Shown piece by piece: positions 25,008-34,457 of a stretch of DNA of 64,000 bases. The first letter of the stretch is position 1. Each line of letters begins with the position of its first letter. A program made the translations under genes and the position numbers. This DNA comes from Acidobacteriota bacterium. GTDB taxonomy: Bacteria; Acidobacteriota; Terriglobia; UBA7540. Under the pieces are notes generated by a model that saw only the letters and a list, made by a program, of their open reading frames with translations, was not told the origin of the DNA and searched no databases. Where the stretch lies: assembly GCA_902812365.1 (NCBI GenBank), contig CADDZC010000012.1:1-64000 (forward strand). The letters are read 5' to 3'.

Positions 25008-25613
25008 ATGAAAAACAGATCACTCCTGCTATTGGTCATGATTACGGCGCTGGCGGCAGCGAGCGCAGCGAAGCATCGCAAGCCTGCCCCCGCCGCGGTC
25101 CCAAGCGGCAACCCGGCAACCGTCCCCGCCACTTACGTCATCGCCCCCGACGACGTCCTGGACGTCGAGGTGTGGGGAAATCCCCAGCTCTCGCGGCAGG
25201 TTCCAGTGCGTCCGGATGGCAAGATTTCATTGCCCTTGATCGATGACGTGCAGGCCGCCGGGCTGACGGCCACGCAGCTGGCGGCGGCCGTCACGGACAA
25301 GCTCAAGAAGTTCGTTACCGATCCCCAAGTGACGGTGATCGTGACGGCGGTCAACAGCCAGCATGTGTACATCCTGGGCGAGGTGAACCGCAGCGGCATG
25401 ATTGCCCTGGCGCCGCACATGACCGTGCTGCAGGCGCTGTCGAGCGCCGGAGGCTTTACGAATTTTGCCAATCCCAAGAAGATTTATATCCTGCGCAATG
25501 AAGACGGCAAGCAGGTGAAGTACCCCTTCAATTACAAGGACGTGATGAAGGGCCGGAACCTCGATCAAAACATCGAGTTGAAGCCTAACGACGAGATCAT
25601 TGTTCCCCAGTAG
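25008..25613 (+). CDS. Polysaccharide export protein (Wza/OPX family, short)
   Basis: 201 residues. After a signal peptide (MKNRSLLLLVMITALAAASA) comes the Poly_export domain (YVIAPDDVLDVEVWGNPQLSRQ, RPDGKISLPLIDDVQAAG) and one SLBB domain (HVYILGEVNRSGMIALAPHMTVLQALSSAGGF). This is the minimal OPX type, without the C-terminal helix of E. coli Wza, and there is no lipoprotein cysteine. It would form part of the periplasmic/outer-membrane exit channel for the exopolysaccharide. ATG 25008 follows AAGGAGG; an open frame extends upstream but encodes an Arg-rich non-homologous stretch. The beta-barrel gene follows after 12 bases. Confidence 0.9.
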   Translation: MKNRSLLLLVMITALAAASAAKHRKPAPAAVPSGNPATVPATYVIAPDDVLDVEVWGNPQLSRQVPVRPDGKISLPLIDDVQAAGLTATQLAAAVTDKLKKFVTDPQVTVIVTAVNSQHVYILGEVNRSGMIALAPHMTVLQALSSAGGFTNFANPKKIYILRNEDGKQVKYPFNYKDVMKGRNLDQNIELKPNDEIIVPQ

Positions 25614-25625
25614 GGGCGGCGGATC

Positions 25626-27071
25626 ATGACGACCATAAGGGAACGACTGGGAATTGCCGTTGCCGCGCTGCTGGCAGCCTCGGCGATCGTCCGAGCCCAG
25701 CAAGGTGGAGCGCCTCCGGCATCCACCCCTCCGGGGGCGCCGCAAACGGCCGCCGGCTCCGCCGTGCCTCCCCCGCAGGAGCCGCCGCCGGCTCCGCCGC
25801 GCGACACCAGCCCGCTCGGCGGCGTCCAGGCCGCGGTGGCCCTCGCCGCCGGGGAACGCAGCTACCTACTCACCACGTTTTCAATTGCCCAGGATGGGGA
25901 TACCAACGCGCAGTTCAGCCCCCAAGGGTCTGGCCTGGAAGAGGTGACCATTCCCGTGGCGCATGTGAGCCTCAACCGCGTCCTGACGCGCGGCCAGTTT
26001 GTGGCCGATTACCTCGGCGGCGCCCTGATTTATGACAGCCAATCCAGCCTCAACGGTATCTTTCAGCAGTTCGGCTTTTCGCAGGAATTCAAGTTGCGGC
26101 GCTGGGACGTGCTGCTGACGGATCGCGCCAGCTATCTGCCCCAGTCGCCTTTCGGATTTTCCGGCGTCGACCTGATCGGCAGTGTCGGCAGCGGGTGGCA
26201 AAGCGGCCTCGGAGCCGGCCTGAACCCGCTCAATTCTTCCTTTGCGCCCAGCCAGAGCGTGTTTACGGGGCAGTTTGGCCGCTTCATGGACGTGGGGGCG
26301 GCACAGGTCCAATACTGGGTGACGCCGCGCACCTCGGTTTTCGCCACCGGCGCGTTCACCACCATGCAGTTTGGCAATCAGACGACGTCTCTTGCCTCCC
26401 AACCCCTGTTGAGCGGCAACAACCTGATCGGCACGGCCGGCGTCGATCATTTGGTAACCAGCAAGGATACGCTAAGCCTGGTTTACACCCACAGCCAGTT
26501 CAACTTTGTGGGTTTTCCCGAGACGGTGTATAGCAACTTCGTCCAGGCCGGTTACGGCCGGCGGATCACCGGGCGCTTGGCGCTGGCGCTGTTTGGGGGG
26601 CCGGAGCTGACCACGGTTCGGCAACTGGGAGTGAACCTGCAACGGCAGCTGCTGGCGGCCGGCCAAGGCCACCTGGACTATCAGCTCCCGCGCACCGGCC
26701 TGAGCCTCACTTACCTGGTGGGGGCCACGCCCGGCTCGGGAGTGCTGGCCGGGGCCGAGACCAGCGAAATCACGGGAAGCCTGAGCCGGCAATTGACCCG
26801 GACCTGGACGGGCAGCCTGAGTCTGGGCTACGCCCATAACACGGCGCTTGAACCGAACAACCTCGGGGTGAAGAACAGCTACAACAGCGAATTTGGCGGC
26901 CTGCGGCTGGACCGCAACTGGGGGCGCTCGACGAAGGTGTTTTTCATGTACAACGTCGAGCGCGAAACGGCAAACTCCGTCCTCTGCGCGGGCACGGCCT
27001 GCGGCCGGCAGTTCATGCGGCAGATTTTCGGCGTCGGGTTGAGTTATTCGGCGCGGCCGATCGGCCTTTGA
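25626..27071 (+). CDS. Outer-membrane beta-barrel protein of the exopolysaccharide locus
   Basis: 481 residues. Signal peptide (about 1-24), a Pro/Ala-rich linker (about 27-65), then a long series of alternating hydrophobic strands with aromatic residues (LRRWDVLLTDRASYLPQSP, LSLVYTHSQFNFVGF, RTWTGSLSLGYAHN, VFFMYNVERET), as in outer-membrane barrels. It falls where exosortase loci commonly encode a PEP-CTERM-associated barrel protein. With a short OPX protein upstream lacking its own outer-membrane helix, this barrel is a reasonable candidate for the outer-membrane pore. That is inference. Two cysteines occur close together near the C-terminus (LCAGTACG). Confidence 0.7.
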   Translation: MTTIRERLGIAVAALLAASAIVRAQQGGAPPASTPPGAPQTAAGSAVPPPQEPPPAPPRDTSPLGGVQAAVALAAGERSYLLTTFSIAQDGDTNAQFSPQGSGLEEVTIPVAHVSLNRVLTRGQFVADYLGGALIYDSQSSLNGIFQQFGFSQEFKLRRWDVLLTDRASYLPQSPFGFSGVDLIGSVGSGWQSGLGAGLNPLNSSFAPSQSVFTGQFGRFMDVGAAQVQYWVTPRTSVFATGAFTTMQFGNQTTSLASQPLLSGNNLIGTAGVDHLVTSKDTLSLVYTHSQFNFVGFPETVYSNFVQAGYGRRITGRLALALFGGPELTTVRQLGVNLQRQLLAAGQGHLDYQLPRTGLSLTYLVGATPGSGVLAGAETSEITGSLSRQLTRTWTGSLSLGYAHNTALEPNNLGVKNSYNSEFGGLRLDRNWGRSTKVFFMYNVERETANSVLCAGTACGRQFMRQIFGVGLSYSARPIGL

Positions 27072-27116
27072 GGCGCTTCAGCGCCGCCGATCGGCGGGAG
27101 AGATACGGGAGCGATC

Positions 27117-28637
27117 ATGGTGAGCCATCGGGAGATGAATTTGGACGATTATCTGGCGATCCTGCGCCGGCGGATTCGCTGGTTCCTGCTTCCGGCGGTG
27201 CTGGGCCCGCTGCTCGGCTACGCAATCACTCTGGCGCTCACGCCGCGCTACACCTCCACCAGCCTGATCCTGATCGAGCAGCCGACCGTGCCTGACAGCG
27301 TCGTGCCGTCATCCAACAACAACGACCTGTTCACGCGCCTGGCCACCATGCAGGAGCAGATCCTGAGCCGCAACCGCCTCCAGCCGCTCATCGAGCGCTA
27401 CGATCTGTACCGCGATGCCCGCCAGCGATCCATGGAAGACGCCGTCGAGCAGATGCGCGACGCGATCAAGGTGCAGCCCGTGCAGTTTGCCAGCACGGTG
27501 ACGAACGGCGCTTCCAGCAACCGCGAGGTGCCCGGCTTCAGCATCAGCTTCACGGGCAACAACGCCCGCGTCGCCCAGCAGGTCTGCTCCGAGCTGACGA
27601 CCATGTTCATGGACGAAAACATCAAACAACAGGAGCAGACTGCGCAAAACACCACCGACTTTCTTTCCGCTCAGATCGCCGACGCCAAGCGCAAGCTCGA
27701 CGAGCAGGAGGCGAAGCTGGCGGAGTTCAAGCGCCAGCATCTGGGTGCTCTGCCCGACGAGCAGCAGTCGAATCTGCAAATCCTGACCGGACTCAACACG
27801 CAGTTAGCGGCGGCCAGCGAGGCCCTGAACCGTGCCCAACAGGATAAGGCGTACGCCCAGGCGCTGCTGCAGCAGCAATGGGCGGCCTGGCAGGCGGCCA
27901 TCAGCGGCGAAAGCCCGGCGACGCTCCAGGACCAGTTGAAGAAAGAGCAGGACGAGCTGGCGGTGCTCGAAGCCCGCTATACGCCCGACTACCCCGACGT
28001 CATCAAGCTCAAGCACGATATTGCCGAGCTGCAGAAGAAGATTCTGGCCCAGGCGGCGCACAAGAACCCGGCGGCGCCGGCCGCTTCGGCCTTCGAGCCG
28101 CCCCAGATTCAGCAATTGCGCGCCCAGCTTCGCCAGGACGAGGAGATCATCCGCGCCGAGACGCGGGAGCAGGCGCGCATCGAGCGGCAGATCCGGAATT
28201 ACGAAGCGCGCGTTCAGATGACGCCGCTCGTCGAGCAACAGTTCAAGGAGCTGACGCTCGGGCACGAGACGGCGCTCGAGTTCTACAACAAGCTTTTGGC
28301 CAGCCGCAACCAGTCGCAGATGTCGGCGGACTTGCAGAGCCGCCAGCAGGGAGAGACGTTCCGCGTGCTCGATTCGGCCAGCCTCCCGCTCGAACCGAGT
28401 TTTCCCGTCTGGTGGCAGTTCACGCTGGGCGGCCTGGGGGCGGGCGTGGCGCTCGGCCTGATGCTGGCGTTCTTCCGCGAGTACCGAGACAAGTCGCTGC
28501 GCGACGAGCGGGACATCGCGTTCTATCTGGAGCTGCCCACCCTGGCTCTGGTGCCTTCTCTCGATCCGCCGAACGGCCGGCGGGGAGCGCGGAAAGCGCC
28601 GCCGGGAAAGCCGCGGGCGCTCAAAGCGGAAGCCTGA
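27117..28637 (+). CDS. Wzz/GNVR-type polysaccharide chain-length regulator
   Basis: 506 residues. The N-terminal Wzz domain starts MNLDDYLAILRRRIRWFLLPAV, with membrane helix 1 at about 23-40. A long periplasmic coiled coil follows (about 170-380, for example AQIADAKRKLDEQEAKLAEFKRQ). The GNVR-like segment is FRVLDSASLPLEPSFPVW, followed by membrane helix 2 (about 435-455) and a basic cytoplasmic tail. It matches the exosortase-linked chain-length determinant family. It would set glycan length together with the kinase-like ATPase two genes downstream, which has its own Tyr cluster. ATG 27117 has GGGAG upstream. Confidence 0.88.
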   Translation: MVSHREMNLDDYLAILRRRIRWFLLPAVLGPLLGYAITLALTPRYTSTSLILIEQPTVPDSVVPSSNNNDLFTRLATMQEQILSRNRLQPLIERYDLYRDARQRSMEDAVEQMRDAIKVQPVQFASTVTNGASSNREVPGFSISFTGNNARVAQQVCSELTTMFMDENIKQQEQTAQNTTDFLSAQIADAKRKLDEQEAKLAEFKRQHLGALPDEQQSNLQILTGLNTQLAAASEALNRAQQDKAYAQALLQQQWAAWQAAISGESPATLQDQLKKEQDELAVLEARYTPDYPDVIKLKHDIAELQKKILAQAAHKNPAAPAASAFEPPQIQQLRAQLRQDEEIIRAETREQARIERQIRNYEARVQMTPLVEQQFKELTLGHETALEFYNKLLASRNQSQMSADLQSRQQGETFRVLDSASLPLEPSFPVWWQFTLGGLGAGVALGLMLAFFREYRDKSLRDERDIAFYLELPTLALVPSLDPPNGRRGARKAPPGKPRALKAEA

Positions 28638-28668
28638 GCGGCGGCCGGGAACGAAAGGCGACTCGGTT

Positions 28669-29589
28669 ATGTACAGGAAGTTTTTCGGCTTGCAGGACAA
28701 CCCGTTCAACGTCAATCCCGACCCCCGGTATCTGTTTCTGACCGGCCACACCCAGGAAGCGCTCTCCTGCCTGACGTACGGAATCCAGAATCGGCGCGGC
28801 TTTGTGTTGCTGACAGGGGAGGTGGGGACGGGCAAGACGACGCTCATCAACAAGCTGCTCGAGTGGCTGCGGCGGCAGAACATGGCCACGGCCTTCATCT
28901 TCAACCCGCGGCTGAACGTCAGCCAGTTCTTTGATTACATGATGGTCGATTTTGGCATTCCGGGCGATAGCAAGCTCAAAAGCCAGACGCTGATGCGCCT
29001 CAATCATTGGCTGCTCGAGCGGTACGCGCGGGGCGAAACCGCCGTCCTGATCGTCGACGAAGCCCAGGACCTTTCCTATCAGATGCTCGAAGAGATTCGC
29101 CTGCTGACCAACCTGGAAACTTCGACCGACAAGCTGCTCCAGATTGTGCTTTCCGGCCAGCCGGAACTTGATTTGAAGCTCCGCCAGCCAGAACTGCGGC
29201 AGTTGCGCCAGCGCGTGACCTTGCGGGCGAAGACCTACCCTCTGACGCTCGAGGAGACGCGCGGCTACGTGGACAAGCGGCTGAGCATCGCCGGCAGCAA
29301 CGGACAGCCGGTGTTCAGTCCGGAGGCGGTCGAGGCGGTTCACAAGTACGCGCGGGGGATTCCGCGGGTGATCAACCTGCTGTGCGAGCATTCGCTGATT
29401 AGCGCCTTCGCCGACCAGGAAAAGCCGGTTTCGGCGCGGACGGTGGACGCCGTGGCGCGCGAGTTCGAGCTCGACGAGCTCGAGCCGACCGCCCCTCCGC
29501 CCCTGGCGGCCACGCCCGAAAACCTCCGCATGGCCGAGGCCCTCCAGAATCTGGCGGCGCTGATGGATCGGCTGCGCAAGTCGGGATAA
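28669..29589 (+). CDS. ExeA/GspA-like AAA ATPase (exosortase-associated)
   Basis: 306 residues. It begins MYRKFFGLQDNPFNVNPDPRYLFLT, the ExeA-type N-terminus; Walker A is GEVGTGKTT and Walker B is VLIVDEAQDL. Sensor-type SGQPELDLKL and the C-terminal GIPRVINLLCEHSL complete the AAA domain. Related ATPases sit in almost every EpsH/XrtA polysaccharide locus. No peptidoglycan-binding domain or membrane anchor is seen, so it is likely cytoplasmic and works with the Wzz-like protein and BY-kinase-like ATPase on either side. Its substrate is unknown. Confidence 0.88.
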   Translation: MYRKFFGLQDNPFNVNPDPRYLFLTGHTQEALSCLTYGIQNRRGFVLLTGEVGTGKTTLINKLLEWLRRQNMATAFIFNPRLNVSQFFDYMMVDFGIPGDSKLKSQTLMRLNHWLLERYARGETAVLIVDEAQDLSYQMLEEIRLLTNLETSTDKLLQIVLSGQPELDLKLRQPELRQLRQRVTLRAKTYPLTLEETRGYVDKRLSIAGSNGQPVFSPEAVEAVHKYARGIPRVINLLCEHSLISAFADQEKPVSARTVDAVAREFELDELEPTAPPPLAATPENLRMAEALQNLAALMDRLRKSG

Positions 29590-29613
29590 GGCGGCGGCCC
29601 GGGAAGGGAAGTT

Positions 29614-30543
29614 ATGAGTCGAATTCACGATGCCTTGAAGAAGGCGCAAGAGGAGCAGGCGGAGCGGCGCGAGGACGGAGCCGCCGAAATCGGCCTGGCG
29701 GACGCGCCGGAAGGGATTCCGGGCGGGCTCGAGCCGGCGGCGCTTGAGGCGGCCGAAGAACCGTCCCGCCCGCTGACGCTGGCCGAGCTCGAGCAGCGCT
29801 GCCCGGCCGTGCCCTGGAAGTTGAAAGCCCGCAGCCTGCTGTTTACCGACCCGAGTGAACGTTCCGTGGCCTCGGAAGAGTTTCGCACGCTGCGCTCGCG
29901 TCTTTACCAGATTCGCGAGCGGCAGCCGCTCCGGACGCTGCTCGTGGCCAGCTCCCTGCCGGGGGAGGGAAAGACGTTTGTGGCCACCAACCTGGCCCAG
30001 GCGATCGTCCAGCAAGAGGGCCGCAGCGTCCTGCTGCTCGACGCCGACCTGCGGCTGGCGCGCGCCCACCAATTGCTGGGCGCGCCGGCGAGTCCGGGAC
30101 TGTCCGAATATCTGCGCGGCGACGTTGACGGGTGGTCCATCCTGCAGCGCGGGCCGAAGAAGGGTCTGTTCTTCATTGCCGGGGGCAAGCCGTATTCGAA
30201 TCCGGTGGAACTGATCGCCAACGGCAAATTAAAAGGTCTGCTCCAGCGCTTGGCCCCGGTGTTTGACTGGATCATCCTCGACTCGCCGCCCGCCGTCCCG
30301 CTGTCGGATGCCAGCCTGCTTGCCGAGTTGTGCGACGGCGTGGTGCTGGTGGTGCAATCCGGGTCGACGCCGTTCGACCTGGCGCAGAAAGCGCGCGCCG
30401 AATTCCGCGACCGGCACGTGGTGGGCGTGGTGCTCAACCGGGTGCCGCCCCGCGCCGCTTACAGCGCGTATTACTACGGCGTGCCGCCGGCCGAGGTGCC
30501 CCCCAAAAAAGGGGAGACGAATCCGCGAGAGGGACGGGCCTAA
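29614..30543 (+). CDS. BY-kinase-like ATPase (CpsD/CapB family) with C-terminal Tyr cluster
   Basis: 309 residues. The N-terminus MSRIHDALKKAQEEQAER is typical of the exosortase-linked kinase group. The nucleotide site shows Walker A SLPGEGKTFVATNLA, Walker A-prime LLLDADLR and Walker B IILDSPP. The C-terminus has tyrosines in AAYSAYYYG, the usual autophosphorylation cluster of bacterial tyrosine kinases. It should cycle between phosphorylated and free forms while interacting with the Wzz-like protein to control chain length and export. No phosphatase gene is visible in the locus. Confidence 0.9.
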   Translation: MSRIHDALKKAQEEQAERREDGAAEIGLADAPEGIPGGLEPAALEAAEEPSRPLTLAELEQRCPAVPWKLKARSLLFTDPSERSVASEEFRTLRSRLYQIRERQPLRTLLVASSLPGEGKTFVATNLAQAIVQQEGRSVLLLDADLRLARAHQLLGAPASPGLSEYLRGDVDGWSILQRGPKKGLFFIAGGKPYSNPVELIANGKLKGLLQRLAPVFDWIILDSPPAVPLSDASLLAELCDGVVLVVQSGSTPFDLAQKARAEFRDRHVVGVVLNRVPPRAAYSAYYYGVPPAEVPPKKGETNPREGRA

Positions 30544-30548
30544 AGACT

Positions 30549-31922
30549 GTGGTCCGCGTCTTCAACGTGCATTATCCGGTCCGCACGGTGATCTTGCTGT
30601 GCGGCGAAGTGGCGATTATCTGCGCCTCATTCCTGCTGGCGGCCCTCCTCCACTACGGCAGCGACTCGGGCCTGGTGCTCCGCTACGATTACGGTTTCTA
30701 TAAGATTCTCGGCGTTACCGTCATGGCGGTCGTCTGCCTGCACTATTTCGACCTCTACGATCCCGAGCGGATCGCCTCCGCGACTGAAACCTACGTCCGC
30801 GTGCTGGTGGTGCTGGGCGTTCTCTGTCTGCTGCTTTCGGTTCTCGGATACTTTTTCCCCGACTTTCTGATGGGGGGCAACGTCTTTGTGGTCGGCGTCT
30901 GCATTCTGACGATCGCCCTGCTGCTGTGGCGGCGCACCTACGTCTGGCTGGTCGGCCAGCCGTACCTGCGCGAGCGCGTCTACGTCCTCGGGGCCGGCGA
31001 CCGGGCGCGCCGCCTGGTGGAGGCTTTGCGGCACCGCCAGCATCTCGGCATGGAGGTCATCGGCTGGGCCGGAGCCAGCGGGGGCTCCCTGAGCCGCGAG
31101 GAGCTCGCCCGAAAGCTTCTGGCGCTCAAGGAGGAACGCGCGGTCGATCGCGTCATAGTGGCGCTATCCGACGCGCGGGGCTTGATGCCCGTGCGCGAAC
31201 TGCTCGAACTCCGCCTGAGCGGCGTTTATGTGGAAGATGCCACCGCGTTGCTCGAGAAAATTTCCGGCAAGATCGAGGTGCTGGACCTGCACCCGAGCTG
31301 GCTCATTTTTTCCCAGGGCTTCCGCCTTAACTTCACCTTTATGCTGGCCCGGCGGATCGTTTCCACGCTGGTAGCGCTGGTCTGCCTGCTCGTCACCCTG
31401 CCGCTGGTTCCGCTCATCGTCTTGCTCATCAAGCTGACCTCGCCCGGCCCGGTCCTCTATCGCCAGAAGCGCGTGGGGCGCGGCGGAAGAATATTTACGT
31501 GCTACAAGTTCCGGACGATGCGGGCCAACGCCGAGGCGGATACGGGGCCAACCTGGGCGCTCGACAACGATCCGCGCATCACCCCAATCGGAAGGTTCCT
31601 CCGCAAACTTCGCCTGGACGAGATCCCTCAGTTGTGGAACGTCCTGCGGGGCGACATGGCATTCATCGGCCCGCGGCCGGAGCGTCCGGAGTTTGTCGAG
31701 CGACTGAGCCGTGACATCCCGTATTACGGTCTCCGCCACACCATCCGTCCCGGCGTGACCGGATGGGCTCAAATCCGATACAAGTATGGGAATTCGGTTG
31801 AGGACGCGAAGGAAAAGCTGCAATACGATCTTTTTTATATCAAGAACATGTCGATCGGGCTCGATTTCTGGATCATGCTCCAGACGTTGAAGGTGATCCT
31901 TCTTGGCCGAGGGGCCCAATGA
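30549..31922 (+). CDS. EpsB-type polyprenyl sugar transferase (exosortase-associated, third PGT)
   Basis: 457 residues. Four membrane helices (about 10-125), a nucleotide-binding-like domain (RVYVLGAGDRARRLVEAL) and a distinctive central segment LDLHPSWLIFSQGFRLN that marks the PEP-CTERM-associated subgroup. The catalytic part has YRQKRVGRGGRIFTCYKFRTMRA, LRLDEIPQLWNV, GDMAFIGPRPERPEF and RPGVTGWAQIRYKYG. It would start the repeat unit of the exosortase-linked glycan. I use GTG 30549, five bases after the kinase stop with GAGGGACGGG upstream. The frame is open further upstream, but that part overlaps the kinase gene and is not conserved-looking. The stop overlaps the next gene by 4 bases. Confidence 0.9.
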   Translation: MVRVFNVHYPVRTVILLCGEVAIICASFLLAALLHYGSDSGLVLRYDYGFYKILGVTVMAVVCLHYFDLYDPERIASATETYVRVLVVLGVLCLLLSVLGYFFPDFLMGGNVFVVGVCILTIALLLWRRTYVWLVGQPYLRERVYVLGAGDRARRLVEALRHRQHLGMEVIGWAGASGGSLSREELARKLLALKEERAVDRVIVALSDARGLMPVRELLELRLSGVYVEDATALLEKISGKIEVLDLHPSWLIFSQGFRLNFTFMLARRIVSTLVALVCLLVTLPLVPLIVLLIKLTSPGPVLYRQKRVGRGGRIFTCYKFRTMRANAEADTGPTWALDNDPRITPIGRFLRKLRLDEIPQLWNVLRGDMAFIGPRPERPEFVERLSRDIPYYGLRHTIRPGVTGWAQIRYKYGNSVEDAKEKLQYDLFYIKNMSIGLDFWIMLQTLKVILLGRGAQ

Positions 31923-33034
31923 AGTGGATCTTCTGGCCGTCGGTCGCGCTGCTGGGCTATACGCTGGCCGGGTATCCTTTCCTGCTATGGCTGCGGAGCC
32001 GGTGGCATCCGCGGCCGGTGAAAAAGGGGGCCATTCTGCCGGCGATTTCGGTCGTCATGGCAGTCCACAACGAAGCCGGGGTGATCGCTCAGAAGCTGCA
32101 AAATTTGGCCGGTGTGGAGTACCCCCGCGAGCGGATGGAGATCATCGTGGTGTCGGATGGCTCGACCGACGGCACAGTAGAAATGCTGCAGAATCAGAAG
32201 GATGAAAGACTCAGGATCATAGTCCTGTCTCGGCACGAGGGAAAGGCGGCGGCGCTCAATCGTGGGGTCGAAGCGGCCAGGGGCGAGGTGGTGGTCTTCA
32301 CAGATGCAAGGCAACTTATTCATCCGCAAGCGATTATGCATCTGGTGTCGAACTTTGCCGATCCTTCCGTCGGCTGTGTGAGCGGCGAACTCGTCCTCCG
32401 AACGGCCAGCGCGGCGGAGCCCGCCAAGGGATGGAGGCTGTACTGGAACCTGGAGAAGAAGATTCGTCAATGGGAGGCTGCCGCCGGCTCCGTGGTGGGG
32501 GTCTCGGGCGCGCTTTACGCCGCGCGGCGGGAGATGATACCGGCGCTGCCGCCCTGGACGATTCTCGACGATGTCTACATTCCGCTCCATGTTGCCCGGC
32601 GCGGCGCCAGGATTCTGTTTGAGCCACAAGCGCTGTTTTATGATACGGTTGCGAGCGATAACCGGGAATTCCGGCGCAAGGTGCGCACCCTAACCGGCAA
32701 CTACCAGCTTCTGCAGCTTGCGCCCTGGCTGCTCAGCCGCTCGAACCCCCTGCGGTTTGAATACGTCTCCCACAAGCTGCTGCGATTGCTTTTGCCCTTC
32801 GCGCTGTTGGGGACTCTGGCCGGGTCGGTCGGACAGCCCGGATTGGTCTACCGGCTGGCGCTGGCGATGCAGATCGGATTCTATCTACTGGCTATGGTGG
32901 CGACTTTCCGGCCGCGGCCGCAATTTCTGCGCCGACTCGCCGACGCCGCTCGGGCGTTTGTGGTGCTGAACACGGCAGCGGCCGTGGCGTTGGTGTTTTT
33001 CGTAGGCGGGAAGAAACAGGTGTGGGTGCAATAA
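31919..33034 (+). CDS. Membrane glycosyltransferase family 2
   Basis: 371 residues. One N-terminal helix (about 3-22), then a cytoplasmic GT-A domain: SVVMAVHNEAGVI, IVVSDGSTDGT and FTDARQLI (the D-x-D-like site). SGALYAARR and ILDDVYIPL hold the acceptor-site Asp residues, and RRKVRTLTGNYQLL stands at the QxxRW position. Three or four helices close the protein (about 275-365), as in processive, cellulose-synthase-like enzymes. It adds a sugar to the lipid-linked unit, or polymerises. ATG 31919 overlaps the preceding stop. Confidence 0.88.
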   Translation: MKWIFWPSVALLGYTLAGYPFLLWLRSRWHPRPVKKGAILPAISVVMAVHNEAGVIAQKLQNLAGVEYPRERMEIIVVSDGSTDGTVEMLQNQKDERLRIIVLSRHEGKAAALNRGVEAARGEVVVFTDARQLIHPQAIMHLVSNFADPSVGCVSGELVLRTASAAEPAKGWRLYWNLEKKIRQWEAAAGSVVGVSGALYAARREMIPALPPWTILDDVYIPLHVARRGARILFEPQALFYDTVASDNREFRRKVRTLTGNYQLLQLAPWLLSRSNPLRFEYVSHKLLRLLLPFALLGTLAGSVGQPGLVYRLALAMQIGFYLLAMVATFRPRPQFLRRLADAARAFVVLNTAAAVALVFFVGGKKQVWVQ

Positions 33035-33050
33035 TCTACTAAAAACAAGC

Positions 33051-34412
33051 ATGTTATTGAGAAGCGCCAGCTCGCTGACCGCGCCCGTCGAGACTAGCTC
33101 CGTGCCGGCCCCAGACGCCGCCCATCCGGTGGCTTTCCGGAAGCCCGAGGCGCTCTCGGGAGCCTATCGGTGGCTGCTCGCCTTCATGGTGATCTACTGC
33201 GCCCGGCCGGAAGATTGGATTCCTGGGCTCTATCTGCTTCATTTGGCAAAGGTTGCAGGATTTCTCGCGCTCGTGGCCTTTATCCTGAGCGTGGACCAGG
33301 TGCGAGGCGGGTTGTTCGGACTTCCGAGGGAAATGCTCCTTATGCTTCTGCTCCTTGGCCAACTGTCCGTTTCAGCCATCGCTTCTCCGATTTGGCGGGG
33401 AGGGGCGGTGCATCACGTTTTGGACTTCGCCAAGGTGGTCCTGATCGCTCTCGTCGTGGTTGTATCGGTGACTTCGCTCGGGCGATTACGCCGGTTAGTC
33501 TTCGTTGAAACAGCGTCGGTAACCATGATCGTCCTGGCTACAATTCTGAAGGGGCGCCTTAACGCTGGCAGGTTGGAGGGTATTTTAAACGGCATGTATC
33601 AGAATCCGAACGACTTTGCGTTTGCCATTGCCCTCGGCCTGCCCTTTGCCCTGGCCTTCCTCGTGGCCGGACGTGGAATTTGGCGTAAGCTATTCTGGCT
33701 CAGTGTGATGGCGATGATGGTCTATGCCGTCCTGTTGACTGCCTCCCGTTCCGGCCTGCTGGCGACGGTGATGGCGGCGGGCGTCGCGGTTTGGGAGTTT
33801 GGGATTAAAGGCCGCCGGCGGTACCTGCCCGTTCTGGCGTCGATGGTGATGATCGCCGCGGTAGCGCTAGAGGGCGGACTTCTTAAAGAGCGCTTTCTGG
33901 GTACCTTCAATGTCGCCGACAATGTCGCCTATTCCTGGGGCTCAGCCGAGCAGAGGCGCCAGCTTCTGAAGCGCAGCCTAGAGGTGACGGCTGAGCACCC
34001 TCTGTTGGGCGTCGGAGCGGGAAACTTTGACGTCGTTTCCGGAGCGTGGCGCGTCACTCATAACGCTTATACTCAAATGAGCTCGGAAGCCGGCATTCCG
34101 GCTTTGATATTATTCCTGATGATTCTGTGGAAGGCATTTTCTAACCTGCGCAAAGTCAAGGAGTTAGCACCAGGCCACGAGGAATTGATCCTTTTCGCCG
34201 GCGCGCTTCGGGCCAGCCTTGCCGGGTTCCTGGTGGGGGCGTTTTTTGAGAGTGTTGCTTATCTGTTCTTCCCCTACATCTTGGTGGTTTGCACCACGGC
34301 CCTGGTGACCATCGCGCGGGCCAACGAACTGGCTGCCGGAAGCGAGGACGCGGCCGGCGGGCTGCCCGGCTCCTATGCGGCGGCCTGCAAAGCGATGGGA
34401 TGGAGCCGGTAA
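33051..34412 (+). CDS. O-antigen ligase/polymerase-like membrane protein (second)
   Basis: 453 residues with about eleven helices. After a polar start (1-35) the sequence LLAFMVIYCARPEDWIPGL is characteristic of the exosortase-linked O-antigen ligase-like subgroup. The Wzy_C loop shows LLGVGAGNFDVVSGAWRVTHNAYTQMSSEAGIPAL. The likely role is polymerisation or transfer of the assembled glycan in the periplasm. It differs clearly from the ligase at 7205-8647, so the window carries two independent systems of this type. Confidence 0.85.
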   Translation: MLLRSASSLTAPVETSSVPAPDAAHPVAFRKPEALSGAYRWLLAFMVIYCARPEDWIPGLYLLHLAKVAGFLALVAFILSVDQVRGGLFGLPREMLLMLLLLGQLSVSAIASPIWRGGAVHHVLDFAKVVLIALVVVVSVTSLGRLRRLVFVETASVTMIVLATILKGRLNAGRLEGILNGMYQNPNDFAFAIALGLPFALAFLVAGRGIWRKLFWLSVMAMMVYAVLLTASRSGLLATVMAAGVAVWEFGIKGRRRYLPVLASMVMIAAVALEGGLLKERFLGTFNVADNVAYSWGSAEQRRQLLKRSLEVTAEHPLLGVGAGNFDVVSGAWRVTHNAYTQMSSEAGIPALILFLMILWKAFSNLRKVKELAPGHEELILFAGALRASLAGFLVGAFFESVAYLFFPYILVVCTTALVTIARANELAAGSEDAAGGLPGSYAAACKAMGWSR

Positions 34413-34457
34413 CCTCAGGAACGAGTAAGTTGCTGATAAACCATACTTTATCAATCC

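Noticed and set aside
33035-33066. Another copy of the TTATTGAAAA repeat (ATGTTATTGAGAAG)
   Set aside because: It overlaps the start codon and first codons of the O-antigen ligase gene, with a weak match.
34423-34442. Another repeat copy (GAGTAAGTTGCTGATAAACC)
   Set aside because: Too many differences in the core to separate from chance.
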